Source: an uncultured Bacteroides sp. (GTDB lineage Bacteria; Bacteroidota; Bacteroidia; Bacteroidales; Bacteroidaceae). From it: DNA of 64,000 bases. The position numbers and the translations under genes are program-made. The stretch is taken from the NCBI GenBank assembly GCA_944320865.1, contig CALUJC010000012.1:1-64000 (forward strand). The letters run 5' to 3'. The notes beneath the pieces were generated by a model that searched no databases, was not told the DNA's origin, and worked only from the letters and a program-made list of their open reading frames with translations. Below are positions 32,107 through 40,436 of this stretch, piece after piece (the stretch's first letter is position 1; each line of letters opens with the position of its first letter).

Positions 32107-32162
32107 CATCGTTCAAAGCGAACAAACAGGATAACAAAGATTGTTTTTAGGAGGATAACAAA

Positions 32163-32237
32163 ATGAAGATGTTTAAGAAGATTTTGAAGAGAATCGGTTC
32201 TGCCGACAAGCATGTTTGGGGATACGTGACGTTGTAA
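32163..32237 (+). CDS. Small basic peptide 1 (24 aa)
   Basis: A 24-residue frame, MKMFKKILKRIG then SADKHVWGYVTL. The first half is strongly basic and would form an amphipathic helix; the second half is aromatic. An exact AGGAGG Shine-Dalgarno (32149-32154) lies 8 nt before the ATG, which is unusual for Bacteroidetes and strong evidence of translation. The peptide aligns with the two that follow (basic/hydrophobic helix, a central [IM]G, a Tyr near the end). No signal peptide or double-glycine leader. Function unknown. Confidence 0.65.
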   Translation: MKMFKKILKRIGSADKHVWGYVTL

Positions 32238-32315
32238 ACAAGCGGCGGTCTACGTTTTTCCCGCTGAAGAGAATGTTTTTAAAGTATTGTCACTAAAAAA
32301 GGTGGAAGAAAAAAG

Positions 32316-32405
32316 ATGAAAGAGAAATTGATGAAAGCCTTGCGGACAGCTTTGGCAAACATAGGTAGAAACGAAGCCTTGTCCATGGGTTACACCGTGG
32401 AGTAA
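32316..32405 (+). CDS. Small basic peptide 2 (29 aa)
   Basis: A 29-residue frame, MKEKLMKALRTALANIG then RNEALSMGYTVE. It shares the plan of peptide 1: N-terminal amphipathic basic helix, IG at the turn, then a short tail with MGY. It lies 78 bp after peptide 1 in the same promoter-to-terminator unit. A GGTGG sequence about 10 nt upstream is a weak ribosome-binding candidate. I do not recognise a family. Confidence 0.6.
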   Translation: MKEKLMKALRTALANIGRNEALSMGYTVE

Positions 32406-32500
32406 CAGCTTCCTTGCGCCTGAAGGGGTGTCAAGTGTAATTTTTAAGAGAGAGAAATTGAAGTTATATTTAGGTATTGTTTTTTTAAGGTAGAAAGATT

Positions 32501-32596
32501 ATGAGACAGAAAGTAGCCAATTCATTCAAACGGGTTGTTGCCCAGATGGGCAAGAACTGGATGGAAGCTATGCGTTATTATAGCTTCTCGGTATAA
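32501..32596 (+). CDS. Small basic peptide 3 (31 aa)
   Basis: A 31-residue frame, MRQKVANSFKRVVAQMG then KNWMEAMRYYSFSV. The same pattern recurs: basic helix, MG, then an aromatic tail with YY. It is the last frame before a strong terminator (32642-32692). An AAGGTAGAAAG sequence lies upstream as a possible ribosome-binding site. Three divergent paralogues in a row, with intact starts and stops, argue against chance. Confidence 0.62.
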   Translation: MRQKVANSFKRVVAQMGKNWMEAMRYYSFSV

Positions 32597-32641
32597 TAGA
32601 GCACACTGATTAAATTATTTTTTTCCAAGAGAGCTTGATTG

Positions 32642-32692
32642 AGGCTGCATCCTGACGGGATTTTTCCCGGGCGGATGCGGCCTTTTTTGTTT
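32642..32692 (+). terminator. Intrinsic terminator of the peptide operon
   Basis: A long stem, GGCTGCATCC...GGATGCGGCC with an inner CGGGA/TCCCG stem, followed by six T. Confidence 0.88.
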
Positions 32693-32816
32693 TGGAAAGA
32701 AAATTTAAGCGGAAAAGAACATTTGTTTGGATTATAATTGCCACCTTTGTTCAACGAATAGGAAGTTGGCAGGGAGAAAACGTGCATCCCTCATGCCATT
32801 CGCAAAAACTTTAATT

Positions 32817-35800
32817 ATGAAAAAGATAGGTAAGTTTATGTTTTTATCGTTGATGTGGGCAATGTGTGCCGGGATGCCTTCAGTGCAAGCTCAATCGTAT
32901 GACAAATTGTGGAAAAAGGTGGAGCAGGCGCAAGAGAAAAGCTTGCCCCAGACAGTAATAGAACTGGCAGATGAAATCTACCGGAAAGGCATGAGTGAGC
33001 AGAATGCGGGGCAGGTGCTGAAGGCTGCTTTGTGCCGCGATGCTTACCGGGAGTATCTGACTCCCGACAGTCTGTACAAGGATTTGGCTACCTTGGAGCA
33101 GTGGGCGCAGAAGGAGGAAAATGCAGTGACACAGTCCATTCTGTACTCTTTGCTGGCAGGGCGGTATGCAGACTATGCGGCCGGCAACCGCTATCAATTG
33201 GCTGTCCGCGCGGAGCTTGATGAGGAGATGCCTTCGGAGGATATCCGCGAGTGGAGTGCGGGGCAGTTCTTCCGTAAGGTAGATGTTTGTGTGCAGGCTT
33301 CTTTGCAGAGAAAAGAGGTATTGCTGGCTGCCACGTCCGATGGCTATGTGCCCTTTGTGGAACAGGCAGACGGAAGCGGCCTGTATGGGCACGACATGTA
33401 TCATCTGCTGGCCAAGCGGGCGGCAGAGCAATATGGGCGTATGGCGGGCTTCGGGCAAGACTCGCTGGCCTTGGATCGGGTGGACGGCATTTATGAGCAG
33501 ATGATGGCCGCCTACGAGGGTGTGCCCGGACGGGAAGATGCCTGGCTGCTTTCTACCCTGGATTATTGGGACTGGAAAACCGCCGAAGGCTTGGACGTAT
33601 GGCCTGCCGAGACACGAGAGACTCATGCAACGACCTTGCGCAAAGAATACTTGCAATGGTTGGACAGGATGATAGGTAAGTATGGCTCGCGCCCCATTGG
33701 CGTGGAGGCTTACATACGGAAAGCCGGCCTCTTGCGTAGCGGTGGCATGAAGCGCTATGCCGACGCCCTGCGTGTTTGCGAGGAGGGCATAGCCCGCTAT
33801 GCTTCCGAGAAGCGGGTGAATGAGCTGAAGAATATGCGCGAGAGCCTGTTGCAGCCTGCCTTGCGGGCCAGTGCGCCTAACCTCGCCTATCCGGGGAGTG
33901 AGATTGAACTGAAAGCTACCTACCGTAATCTAGAAACATTCACCTTGAACATCTATCGCACGGATTTCAGCGAAATGCCCCGGGAAACGGTAGACCTGAG
34001 TGAAAAGGATTTCTATAAGAAACACGCCACCCTGCTTATTTCTGCGCGCTTTAGCCTGGGGGCTTGGGAGGAGGAGAAAGTCTACCTGACTTCAGACTCC
34101 ATCTTCCGGATAAAGGCACCGGATGCTCCCGGCGTTTACGTGTGGCAGGTGATTGCCGAGGGCAAAGAGCAGCCAACGGACGCAGCCTTAGTGTCCGTAA
34201 GCCGGCTGAGGACGCTCACCCTGCCTTTGCCGGGCAACAAAATGGAGGTCGTGGTGCTGGATGGCATGAGCGGGCATCCCGTGCAGGGAGCAAAAATATC
34301 CTTCTACACCGGCTATAACGACAAGAACCGAAAGCTTTATGCCGAGGCCTTGACCGATGCCCGGGGAGCGGTTATACAGAGTTGGGATAAAAGTATCCGC
34401 GAGTACACGGCAAGCTTTGGCGAAGACACGGCCTTTCCCAGACAAAGCATTTACTATAATGGAAGCACGCGCACGCCGGATGGCGAGCGTGTAGTGGAGT
34501 GCATGGATTTATTGACCGACCGCTCCATTTACCGCCCCGGGCAGACGGTGTACGTGAAGGGCATTGCCTACGAGTCGCTGGGAGCAGAGGCCAATGTGAT
34601 AGAAGACAGGGGCTATACCCTCCGCTTGCTGGATGCCAATCGCAAGGAGCTATCTACGCAAGAGGTGCGCACCAATGAGTTTGGCTCGTTTACGACAACC
34701 TTTACCTTGCCTTCGGCCTGCCTGAATGGGATGTTCACTCTCGAGATACCCACTAAGGCTTCTATCGGCATCCGTGTGGAGGAATACAAGCGGCCTTCCT
34801 TCTCCATAGACTTCAATGCTGTAGCGGAGGCCTACCAATTGGGCAACACGCTGATGCTGACGGGCAAGGTGGAGTCGTTCAACGGAATGCCGGTGCAAGA
34901 GCTTCCGCTGGCCTATACGGTGAGGCGCGGAGAGTTGTGGCAACTACGCTCGTACCAGGGCGAGATGCTGAAAGCGGATACCGTGGTTTTGGATGCCACG
35001 GGGGCGTTCTCCATCCCAGTGGTGCTGGAAAAGGGGGAGGGCGACTACGCATCATTCAACATCTCGGCCACGGTAACGGACGGGGCTGGCGAGACGCAAA
35101 GTGCCGACTATGCCCTGAGAGCTTCCCGTTGGCCTTATCGCTTTGAGTGGGATGTGGACAGGCTGCTGTGCAAGGATGATTCCCTCTCAGCCGTGTTTAC
35201 CATTAAGAATGAGAATAATAGCACGCTGGCCAAGGAAGGCATTTATCGCCTATACCCCATCAAGAACTTTCAGGAGAAGGAAGTAGTTGGCACGCCTGCC
35301 TTTGAAGGCACTTTCGTATCGGGCCGGCAGACATCGCTGCCTGAGTGGAGACAATTGCCTTCGGGATGCTATCGCCTGGTGCTGTCTACCTTAGGGCGTG
35401 ATGGTAAAGAAGTGGTGCACCCCGATTATAGTAATGTAGATGTTTATATATTCTCCCGGCAGGATACCCATTTGGTGGGCTATGATGAGCCATTCCTGTA
35501 TAAGGAGAACGTAGAGTTTGGGCAAGGCTGTCCGGGCATAGTGTACTTTGGCACGACGTGCAAGGATGCCTATGTGCTTGTCGATGTCTTTGGCGAAGAC
35601 GGGCGTTTGGAGAATAAGGCCTTGCTGCTTAATGATTCCATTGTTCGTCTGGAATACCCCTATAAAGAAGCATACGGCGAAGGTATCTCTGTCGTATTCA
35701 CCTTCGTGAAGCATGGCACCGTTTACTCAGAGCGGGTAGAACTGAAAAAGAAACAACCCGAACGTACCCTTAACCTGAAGTGGGAAGTCTTCCGCGACCG

Positions 35801-38585
35801 CCTGCATCCGGGCCAAGAAGAGGAATGGCGCCTGGTAGTCAAGACCCCGCAAGGGCTTCCTGCCGCAGCCGAGATGCTGGCCACCATGTACGACGCCTCG
35901 CTCGACCAGCTTTACCCCAACCGCCAGTCCATAGGCTTCTACTACAACTATTACCTGCCTTATTTCTATCGCAATGCAAGCGGCATCTGGAATAATACAC
36001 TCGTTTGCAATTTCCCCGCGAAGTGGTGGGAGGTACCTGCCTATTATTTCGACCAGTTTTATGCGCCGTTCTTGTCATCCGGAGTTGTAATAAGAGGATA
36101 TGGCCGCGTTATGGCCAAGAGCCTGACCGGTGCCGTAAACGGGGTAGCCATGGCGGCACCAGAGGCAGAAGAGGGCAAAGTCCTCAATGAAGTATTCAAT
36201 GCGGTGCAACAAGATGCCGTGTTGAGCGAACCGTCCGTGCAGTCGGTAGACCAATCTGCCGCAGAGGTGGCCTTGCGCACTAACTTTGCCGAGACGGCCT
36301 TCTTTTATCCCCAACTGCGCACCAACGAGCAGGGCGAGGTAGTATTCTCCTTCACCATGCCCGAAAGCCTGACTACATGGAACTTCCGTGCCTGGGCACA
36401 CACCAAAGACATGATGACCGGACAGCTGGATGCTTCCGTGGTGACCTCCAAGGAGTTTATGCTGACGCCCAACATGCCCCGCTTCCTCCGCACGGGCGAC
36501 AAAGCGCAGATTGCCGCCACCATTGCCAACCAGACGCAAAAGACCGTGAAAGGAAAGGCCGTGCTGACGCTGTTTGACCCCGCCACGGAGAAAACCATAC
36601 TGACGCGTAAACAAGCTTTTTCCGTAGCGCCCGGAAGAACAGAAACCGTCGACTTCGCCTTCGAGGTGAGCGACAGCCACAACCTGCTGGGCGTGCGCAT
36701 CGTAGCCGATGGAGGCAATTTTAGCGATGGCGAACAACACTTGTTGCCTGTGTTGAGCAATAAAGAATATCTGACTGAAACCTTGCCTATGCCCATTCGC
36801 GGTAAGGAGACCCGCACTTTCAGTCTCGACAGCCTGTTCAACCGGCATAGCCCCACGGCTACCGACCGCCGCCTGACGGTAGAGTTTACCGGCAATCCGG
36901 CCTGGTATGCCGTCCAAGCCTTGCCCTCGCTGAGCCAACAGGAAACGGATAATGCCGCGTCGTGGGCTACAGCGTGGTACGCCAACTCGTTGGCTGGGTA
37001 TATTGCCAACAGCAACCCGCGCATCAAGGCGGTGCTTGACAGTTGGCAAGCTACAGGTGCCTCGAAAGAAACCTTCCTCAGCCAGTTGGAGAAAAATCAA
37101 GAATTGAAAAACATTCTGCTTACAGAGTCACCCTGGTTGCTGGAAGCCACTACGGAGGCCGAACAGCGGGCGCGCATGGCCACCTTGTTCGACGTGAACC
37201 AGCAACGCAACCGCATCTTCTCTGCCCTGTCACGTTTGAAGGAATTGCAGGGTGCGGATGGCTCATGGTCTTGGTATAAAGGTATGCCTGGCAGCCGGTA
37301 TATGACTACCTATGTTACTACCTTGTTGGTGCGCCTGCCCCTGTTGACGGGTGAAAAACTGGATGCTGACGCAGAGGCCATGAAGCAGAAAGCTTTAAGT
37401 TTTCTTGCCGATGAGGCTATGGAGGAATACCGTCGTTGCCTGCGTACCGAGCAGCGTGGCGCAGTGATGATGAATCTTTCCGGTGTTGCCATGGATTGGC
37501 TATACCTCTTGGCTATGGAAGATGCGCAACCTGCCGCTTCTGCCAAGTCTGCTTTCAATTATTTCCTCCCCAAGGTAAAGAATGAATTAAATACGGCTTC
37601 TATGTCCGTAAAAGCGCAAGCTGCCGTTATTTTGTTGAAGAATAATCAGAAAGAAGCCGCCGATTTCATTGCCTCCCTCAAAGAACATCTGGTGCAGGAA
37701 AATGAGCTTGGCGCGCACTTTGCCTTTAACGACACACCTTACCGTTGGGGCATGATGCCCATACCCACCCATGTGGCTGTGATGGAAGCACTGCGCCTGG
37801 CAGGTGGAAACGACACATTGCTCGAAGAAATGAAACTTTGGCTCCTGAAACAGAAGCAAGCCACCTCGTGGCCTTCACCCGTGGCCACTGCTGATGCTAT
37901 CTACGCCTTACTTTGCCAGGGAAAGGACTTGACAATGTATCGCGGAGACGTGCACATCGCATTGGGAAGCGAAACCCTGAATACCCAAGCTGAAGGAACA
38001 GAGGCAGTGCCCGGCCTCGCGTACGTGAAGCGCACCTTTACCGAAGGTTCCGCGCTCCGTGCGAAGGACATCACCGTGACAAAGCGCGATGAAGGTATTG
38101 CCTGGGGTGCTGTCTACGCCCAATATCTTTCGCCTATCTCCGATGTGAAGCAACATGGCGGTCCGCTGAGTGTGGAGAAGAAACTCTACGTGGAGCGTGT
38201 CTCTCCCGATGGCAAGAAAAACTTGCAGCCCATAGCAGAAGCCGGAGAAATCAGGGTGGGCGATAAAATAGTGTCGCGTATCACCATTCGTACCGACCGC
38301 GCTATGGACTTCGTGCAGCTCAAGGACAGCCGTGCCGCTTGCTTAGAGCCGATAGGCGCGCTTTCCGGTTTCCGTTGGGGAAGTGGCATAGGTTATTATG
38401 TGGAAGTAAAAGATGCCGCCACCAACTTCTTCTTCGACGGCTTGGGCAAGGGCACTTATGTGCTCGAATCTTACTATCGTGTGGCGCGTGCCGGCATTTA
38501 TGAAACCGGATTGGCCACCATGCAATGCGCCTATGCACCTGAATTCGCTTCCCACTCGACAGGTGGAAAACTGGTGGTGGAATGA
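32817..38585 (+). CDS. Alpha-2-macroglobulin family protein
   Basis: A 1922-residue secreted protein with a signal peptide (about residues 1-25, cleavage after VQAQ). Order: a ~330-residue helical N-terminal domain; MG-type beta domains with the MG2 hallmark DRSIYRPGQTVYVKGIAY; the bait-like central region; the alpha-2-macroglobulin signature region (FYPQLRTNEQGEVVFSFTMPESLTTWNFRAWAHT); and an alpha/alpha-toroid domain (LKELQGADGSWSWYKGMPGSRYMTTYV). Where thioester members have CxEQ, this one reads LSQQETDNAASW, so it appears thioester-less. Bacterial homologues trap proteases in the envelope. It follows the peptide operon's terminator; the start at 32817 precedes a clean signal sequence. A link to the peptides is speculative. 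Confidence 0.9.
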   Translation: MKKIGKFMFLSLMWAMCAGMPSVQAQSYDKLWKKVEQAQEKSLPQTVIELADEIYRKGMSEQNAGQVLKAALCRDAYREYLTPDSLYKDLATLEQWAQKEENAVTQSILYSLLAGRYADYAAGNRYQLAVRAELDEEMPSEDIREWSAGQFFRKVDVCVQASLQRKEVLLAATSDGYVPFVEQADGSGLYGHDMYHLLAKRAAEQYGRMAGFGQDSLALDRVDGIYEQMMAAYEGVPGREDAWLLSTLDYWDWKTAEGLDVWPAETRETHATTLRKEYLQWLDRMIGKYGSRPIGVEAYIRKAGLLRSGGMKRYADALRVCEEGIARYASEKRVNELKNMRESLLQPALRASAPNLAYPGSEIELKATYRNLETFTLNIYRTDFSEMPRETVDLSEKDFYKKHATLLISARFSLGAWEEEKVYLTSDSIFRIKAPDAPGVYVWQVIAEGKEQPTDAALVSVSRLRTLTLPLPGNKMEVVVLDGMSGHPVQGAKISFYTGYNDKNRKLYAEALTDARGAVIQSWDKSIREYTASFGEDTAFPRQSIYYNGSTRTPDGERVVECMDLLTDRSIYRPGQTVYVKGIAYESLGAEANVIEDRGYTLRLLDANRKELSTQEVRTNEFGSFTTTFTLPSACLNGMFTLEIPTKASIGIRVEEYKRPSFSIDFNAVAEAYQLGNTLMLTGKVESFNGMPVQELPLAYTVRRGELWQLRSYQGEMLKADTVVLDATGAFSIPVVLEKGEGDYASFNISATVTDGAGETQSADYALRASRWPYRFEWDVDRLLCKDDSLSAVFTIKNENNSTLAKEGIYRLYPIKNFQEKEVVGTPAFEGTFVSGRQTSLPEWRQLPSGCYRLVLSTLGRDGKEVVHPDYSNVDVYIFSRQDTHLVGYDEPFLYKENVEFGQGCPGIVYFGTTCKDAYVLVDVFGEDGRLENKALLLNDSIVRLEYPYKEAYGEGISVVFTFVKHGTVYSERVELKKKQPERTLNLKWEVFRDRLHPGQEEEWRLVVKTPQGLPAAAEMLATMYDASLDQLYPNRQSIGFYYNYYLPYFYRNASGIWNNTLVCNFPAKWWEVPAYYFDQFYAPFLSSGVVIRGYGRVMAKSLTGAVNGVAMAAPEAEEGKVLNEVFNAVQQDAVLSEPSVQSVDQSAAEVALRTNFAETAFFYPQLRTNEQGEVVFSFTMPESLTTWNFRAWAHTKDMMTGQLDASVVTSKEFMLTPNMPRFLRTGDKAQIAATIANQTQKTVKGKAVLTLFDPATEKTILTRKQAFSVAPGRTETVDFAFEVSDSHNLLGVRIVADGGNFSDGEQHLLPVLSNKEYLTETLPMPIRGKETRTFSLDSLFNRHSPTATDRRLTVEFTGNPAWYAVQALPSLSQQETDNAASWATAWYANSLAGYIANSNPRIKAVLDSWQATGASKETFLSQLEKNQELKNILLTESPWLLEATTEAEQRARMATLFDVNQQRNRIFSALSRLKELQGADGSWSWYKGMPGSRYMTTYVTTLLVRLPLLTGEKLDADAEAMKQKALSFLADEAMEEYRRCLRTEQRGAVMMNLSGVAMDWLYLLAMEDAQPAASAKSAFNYFLPKVKNELNTASMSVKAQAAVILLKNNQKEAADFIASLKEHLVQENELGAHFAFNDTPYRWGMMPIPTHVAVMEALRLAGGNDTLLEEMKLWLLKQKQATSWPSPVATADAIYALLCQGKDLTMYRGDVHIALGSETLNTQAEGTEAVPGLAYVKRTFTEGSALRAKDITVTKRDEGIAWGAVYAQYLSPISDVKQHGGPLSVEKKLYVERVSPDGKKNLQPIAEAGEIRVGDKIVSRITIRTDRAMDFVQLKDSRAACLEPIGALSGFRWGSGIGYYVEVKDAATNFFFDGLGKGTYVLESYYRVARAGIYETGLATMQCAYAPEFASHSTGGKLVVE

Positions 38586-38615
38586 GGTTGCGTGCGGATG
38601 CCGATGGCTAAAACG

Positions 38616-39704
38616 CTATTGTACGGCTATTCTCTCCACCGGTTGCTGCTTTACGGCATCCATGGGCACGGCTCGATAGGCAACCTTTGTGAAATTGATG
38701 TCCTTCAGGTTGATGCAGCGTATGGCGCTGTTGTACATGGTGCGGAAATATATGGCGCGGCCCGCAGGGTCGGTTGCCGAAGTCCATTGCGTAGCGCTGG
38801 GGATGTCTGCTGGAACTTTGCCATCGGCAAATTCGATGCCTACCGGGATGTCGAAATTATTCAGAATCTGGAAGCCCTGCAGGATGGTCTTTTCTGCTGT
38901 GGCTTGGCGTGGCGCGGTGGCTTGGTAGAAGGCGGCGCGTACAAAACGTGACGGCGGGGTAATATCTCCGGGAATGCCCAGGAAGCCGCTGCCTGCACCG
39001 AATTGCGATAGTCGTCTACCGTCCAGCTCTTGTGCCGGCGCAGAACCCGGATAGAGGTTGACGTAATTGTTCAGGTTGGTGAGGTGCCATTCCAGACCGG
39101 GTGAATTGGTAAGCACTCCCAACGGATTGTCATAGAAGCATACCTTGCCCCCTTCAATGATTTCGAGTACAATCTGACGTCCGGACGGGTCGGTGAAACG
39201 CCAGTGCACGGTGGAGGCACGCGGGTCTATCTGCACGATGTGCACTTGGGCCACGGCTTTCTTTACATCGTCTACCGTGGCACATTCGCCCAATATATAA
39301 GCTACCAGTTGGAGGTCGGCAATGGTGGTGGCTTTCTCTGCGGGATTGTAAACTTCGTATTGCCCGTAAGCAGGGAAATAGAACAGTCCGGCGGACAGTC
39401 CGGCTTCGTTCAATCCTTCGGCCACAAAGGTCTCTTGTTCAACCGAAAGCCCCACGTAGCCGTAGCGGGCGGTGAAAGTCATGCCGTCTGTGTTCCCTCC
39501 GGGCAGGAGCGATTGCTGGCGATGTCCGCGTGGCACAATGACGTACTGGCTGTTCAGGTCACTTCCGCCCCATTCTATGGTACGTGCCACGATGGTATGT
39601 CCGTCCTGGCTTTTCAAGGTGATGCCGGTACAGGCATCGGCAGATTGGGCTGTGCCAAGTAGGGCTGCAGTTACCAGTGTAAGGATGATTTGTCTTTTTT
39701 TCAT
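38616..39704 (-). CDS. Linear amide C-N hydrolase (choloylglycine hydrolase / penicillin V acylase family)
   Basis: A 362-residue Ntn-hydrolase. The signal peptide ends ...SADA directly before Cys25 (CTGITL), which becomes the N-terminal nucleophile of the mature periplasmic enzyme. Mature Arg17 is present in ARTIEWG, but the position where many members have Asp20 is Glu here. The Asn of LTNSPGLEWHLTNLNNY and the Arg of PSRFVRAAF match further catalytic residues. The family cleaves bile-salt amides, penicillin V or N-acyl homoserine lactones; the sequence does not decide which. It follows a YciO-type gene on the same strand after 48 bp. Confidence 0.88.
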   Translation of the reverse strand: MKKRQIILTLVTAALLGTAQSADACTGITLKSQDGHTIVARTIEWGGSDLNSQYVIVPRGHRQQSLLPGGNTDGMTFTARYGYVGLSVEQETFVAEGLNEAGLSAGLFYFPAYGQYEVYNPAEKATTIADLQLVAYILGECATVDDVKKAVAQVHIVQIDPRASTVHWRFTDPSGRQIVLEIIEGGKVCFYDNPLGVLTNSPGLEWHLTNLNNYVNLYPGSAPAQELDGRRLSQFGAGSGFLGIPGDITPPSRFVRAAFYQATAPRQATAEKTILQGFQILNNFDIPVGIEFADGKVPADIPSATQWTSATDPAGRAIYFRTMYNSAIRCINLKDINFTKVAYRAVPMDAVKQQPVERIAVQ

Positions 39705-39752
39705 GATGCTTGATGTGTTAAATGATTACTAAATGCAGGGTCGGTATGCGCG

Positions 39753-40358
39753 TCAGTCTTGCAACTCGCCCAGTCCCTGACGAATGATGACAGGTTCATC
39801 TCCAGTACAGTCTACTACCGTAGAACCTTCCAGCCCGCCTATGCCACCGTCGATGACAAGGTCTACCAGATGCCCGAACTTTTCGTCTATCAGTTCCGGG
39901 TCTGTAAGGTAGCCGATATCTTCGTCATGGGGTAGGGTGGTGGTCATGATGGGGGCGTCCAGCAAGCGGGCAATTTCTTGTATGATAGGGCAGTCCGGCA
40001 TGCGGATACCCACTTCGCGCCGGTTGCGGAATATCTTGGGCAGGCGGGTCGTTCCGTTCAGGATGAAGGTGAAAGGCCCCGGCAGGTTGCGTTTCATCAG
40101 CTTGAAGGCGGCATTGTCCATCTTGGCATATTCGCTGATGGCAGCCAGGTCGTAGCAAATGATAGAAAGATTGTTCCGCCTGGGGTCGATACCTTTCAGG
40201 CGGCAGATACGCTCGATGGCGCGTTCCTTCAGCCCGTGGCATCCTATGGCATACATGGTGTCGGTAGGGTAGATAAGCAGCCCGCCGTCGCGCAGCAGGT
40301 CAACAACGCGTTGCAGGTCGGCCGGATTATTGTTTTTGGGATAAAGTTTCAGTAGCAT
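39753..40358 (-). CDS. Sua5/YciO/YrdC family protein (YciO-like)
   Basis: A 201-residue YrdC-fold protein. GLLIYPTDTMYAIGC and RICRLKGIDPRRNNLSIICYDLAAIS are typical, with GPFTFILNGT and GSTVVDCTGDEPVIIRQG at the end. YrdC/Sua5 proteins make threonylcarbamoyl-AMP for the t6A37 modification of tRNAs, but the RRNNLSIIC variant is closer to YciO, whose role is less certain. The start at 40358 follows a TACCTTTG box at 40386-40393 (minus); the ATG at 40388 would overlap that box. Confidence 0.85.
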   Translation of the reverse strand: MLLKLYPKNNNPADLQRVVDLLRDGGLLIYPTDTMYAIGCHGLKERAIERICRLKGIDPRRNNLSIICYDLAAISEYAKMDNAAFKLMKRNLPGPFTFILNGTTRLPKIFRNRREVGIRMPDCPIIQEIARLLDAPIMTTTLPHDEDIGYLTDPELIDEKFGHLVDLVIDGGIGGLEGSTVVDCTGDEPVIIRQGLGELQD

Positions 40359-40385
40359 AACCAGTATTCTGTTGGGGCACAACAG

Positions 40386-40393
40386 CAAAGGTA
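40386..40393 (-). promoter_or_regulatory. -7 box of the YciO-like gene
   Basis: TACCTTTG on the minus strand, 28 nt before the ATG. Confidence 0.6.
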
Positions 40394-40436
40394 GGCAATG
40401 TTTCCCATATATCCTCGTCTTTTCGACAGTTTTTTG

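Noticed and set aside
36901-36960. A thioester site in the alpha-2-macroglobulin
   Set aside because: The expected CxEQ reads SQQE, with no Cys in place.
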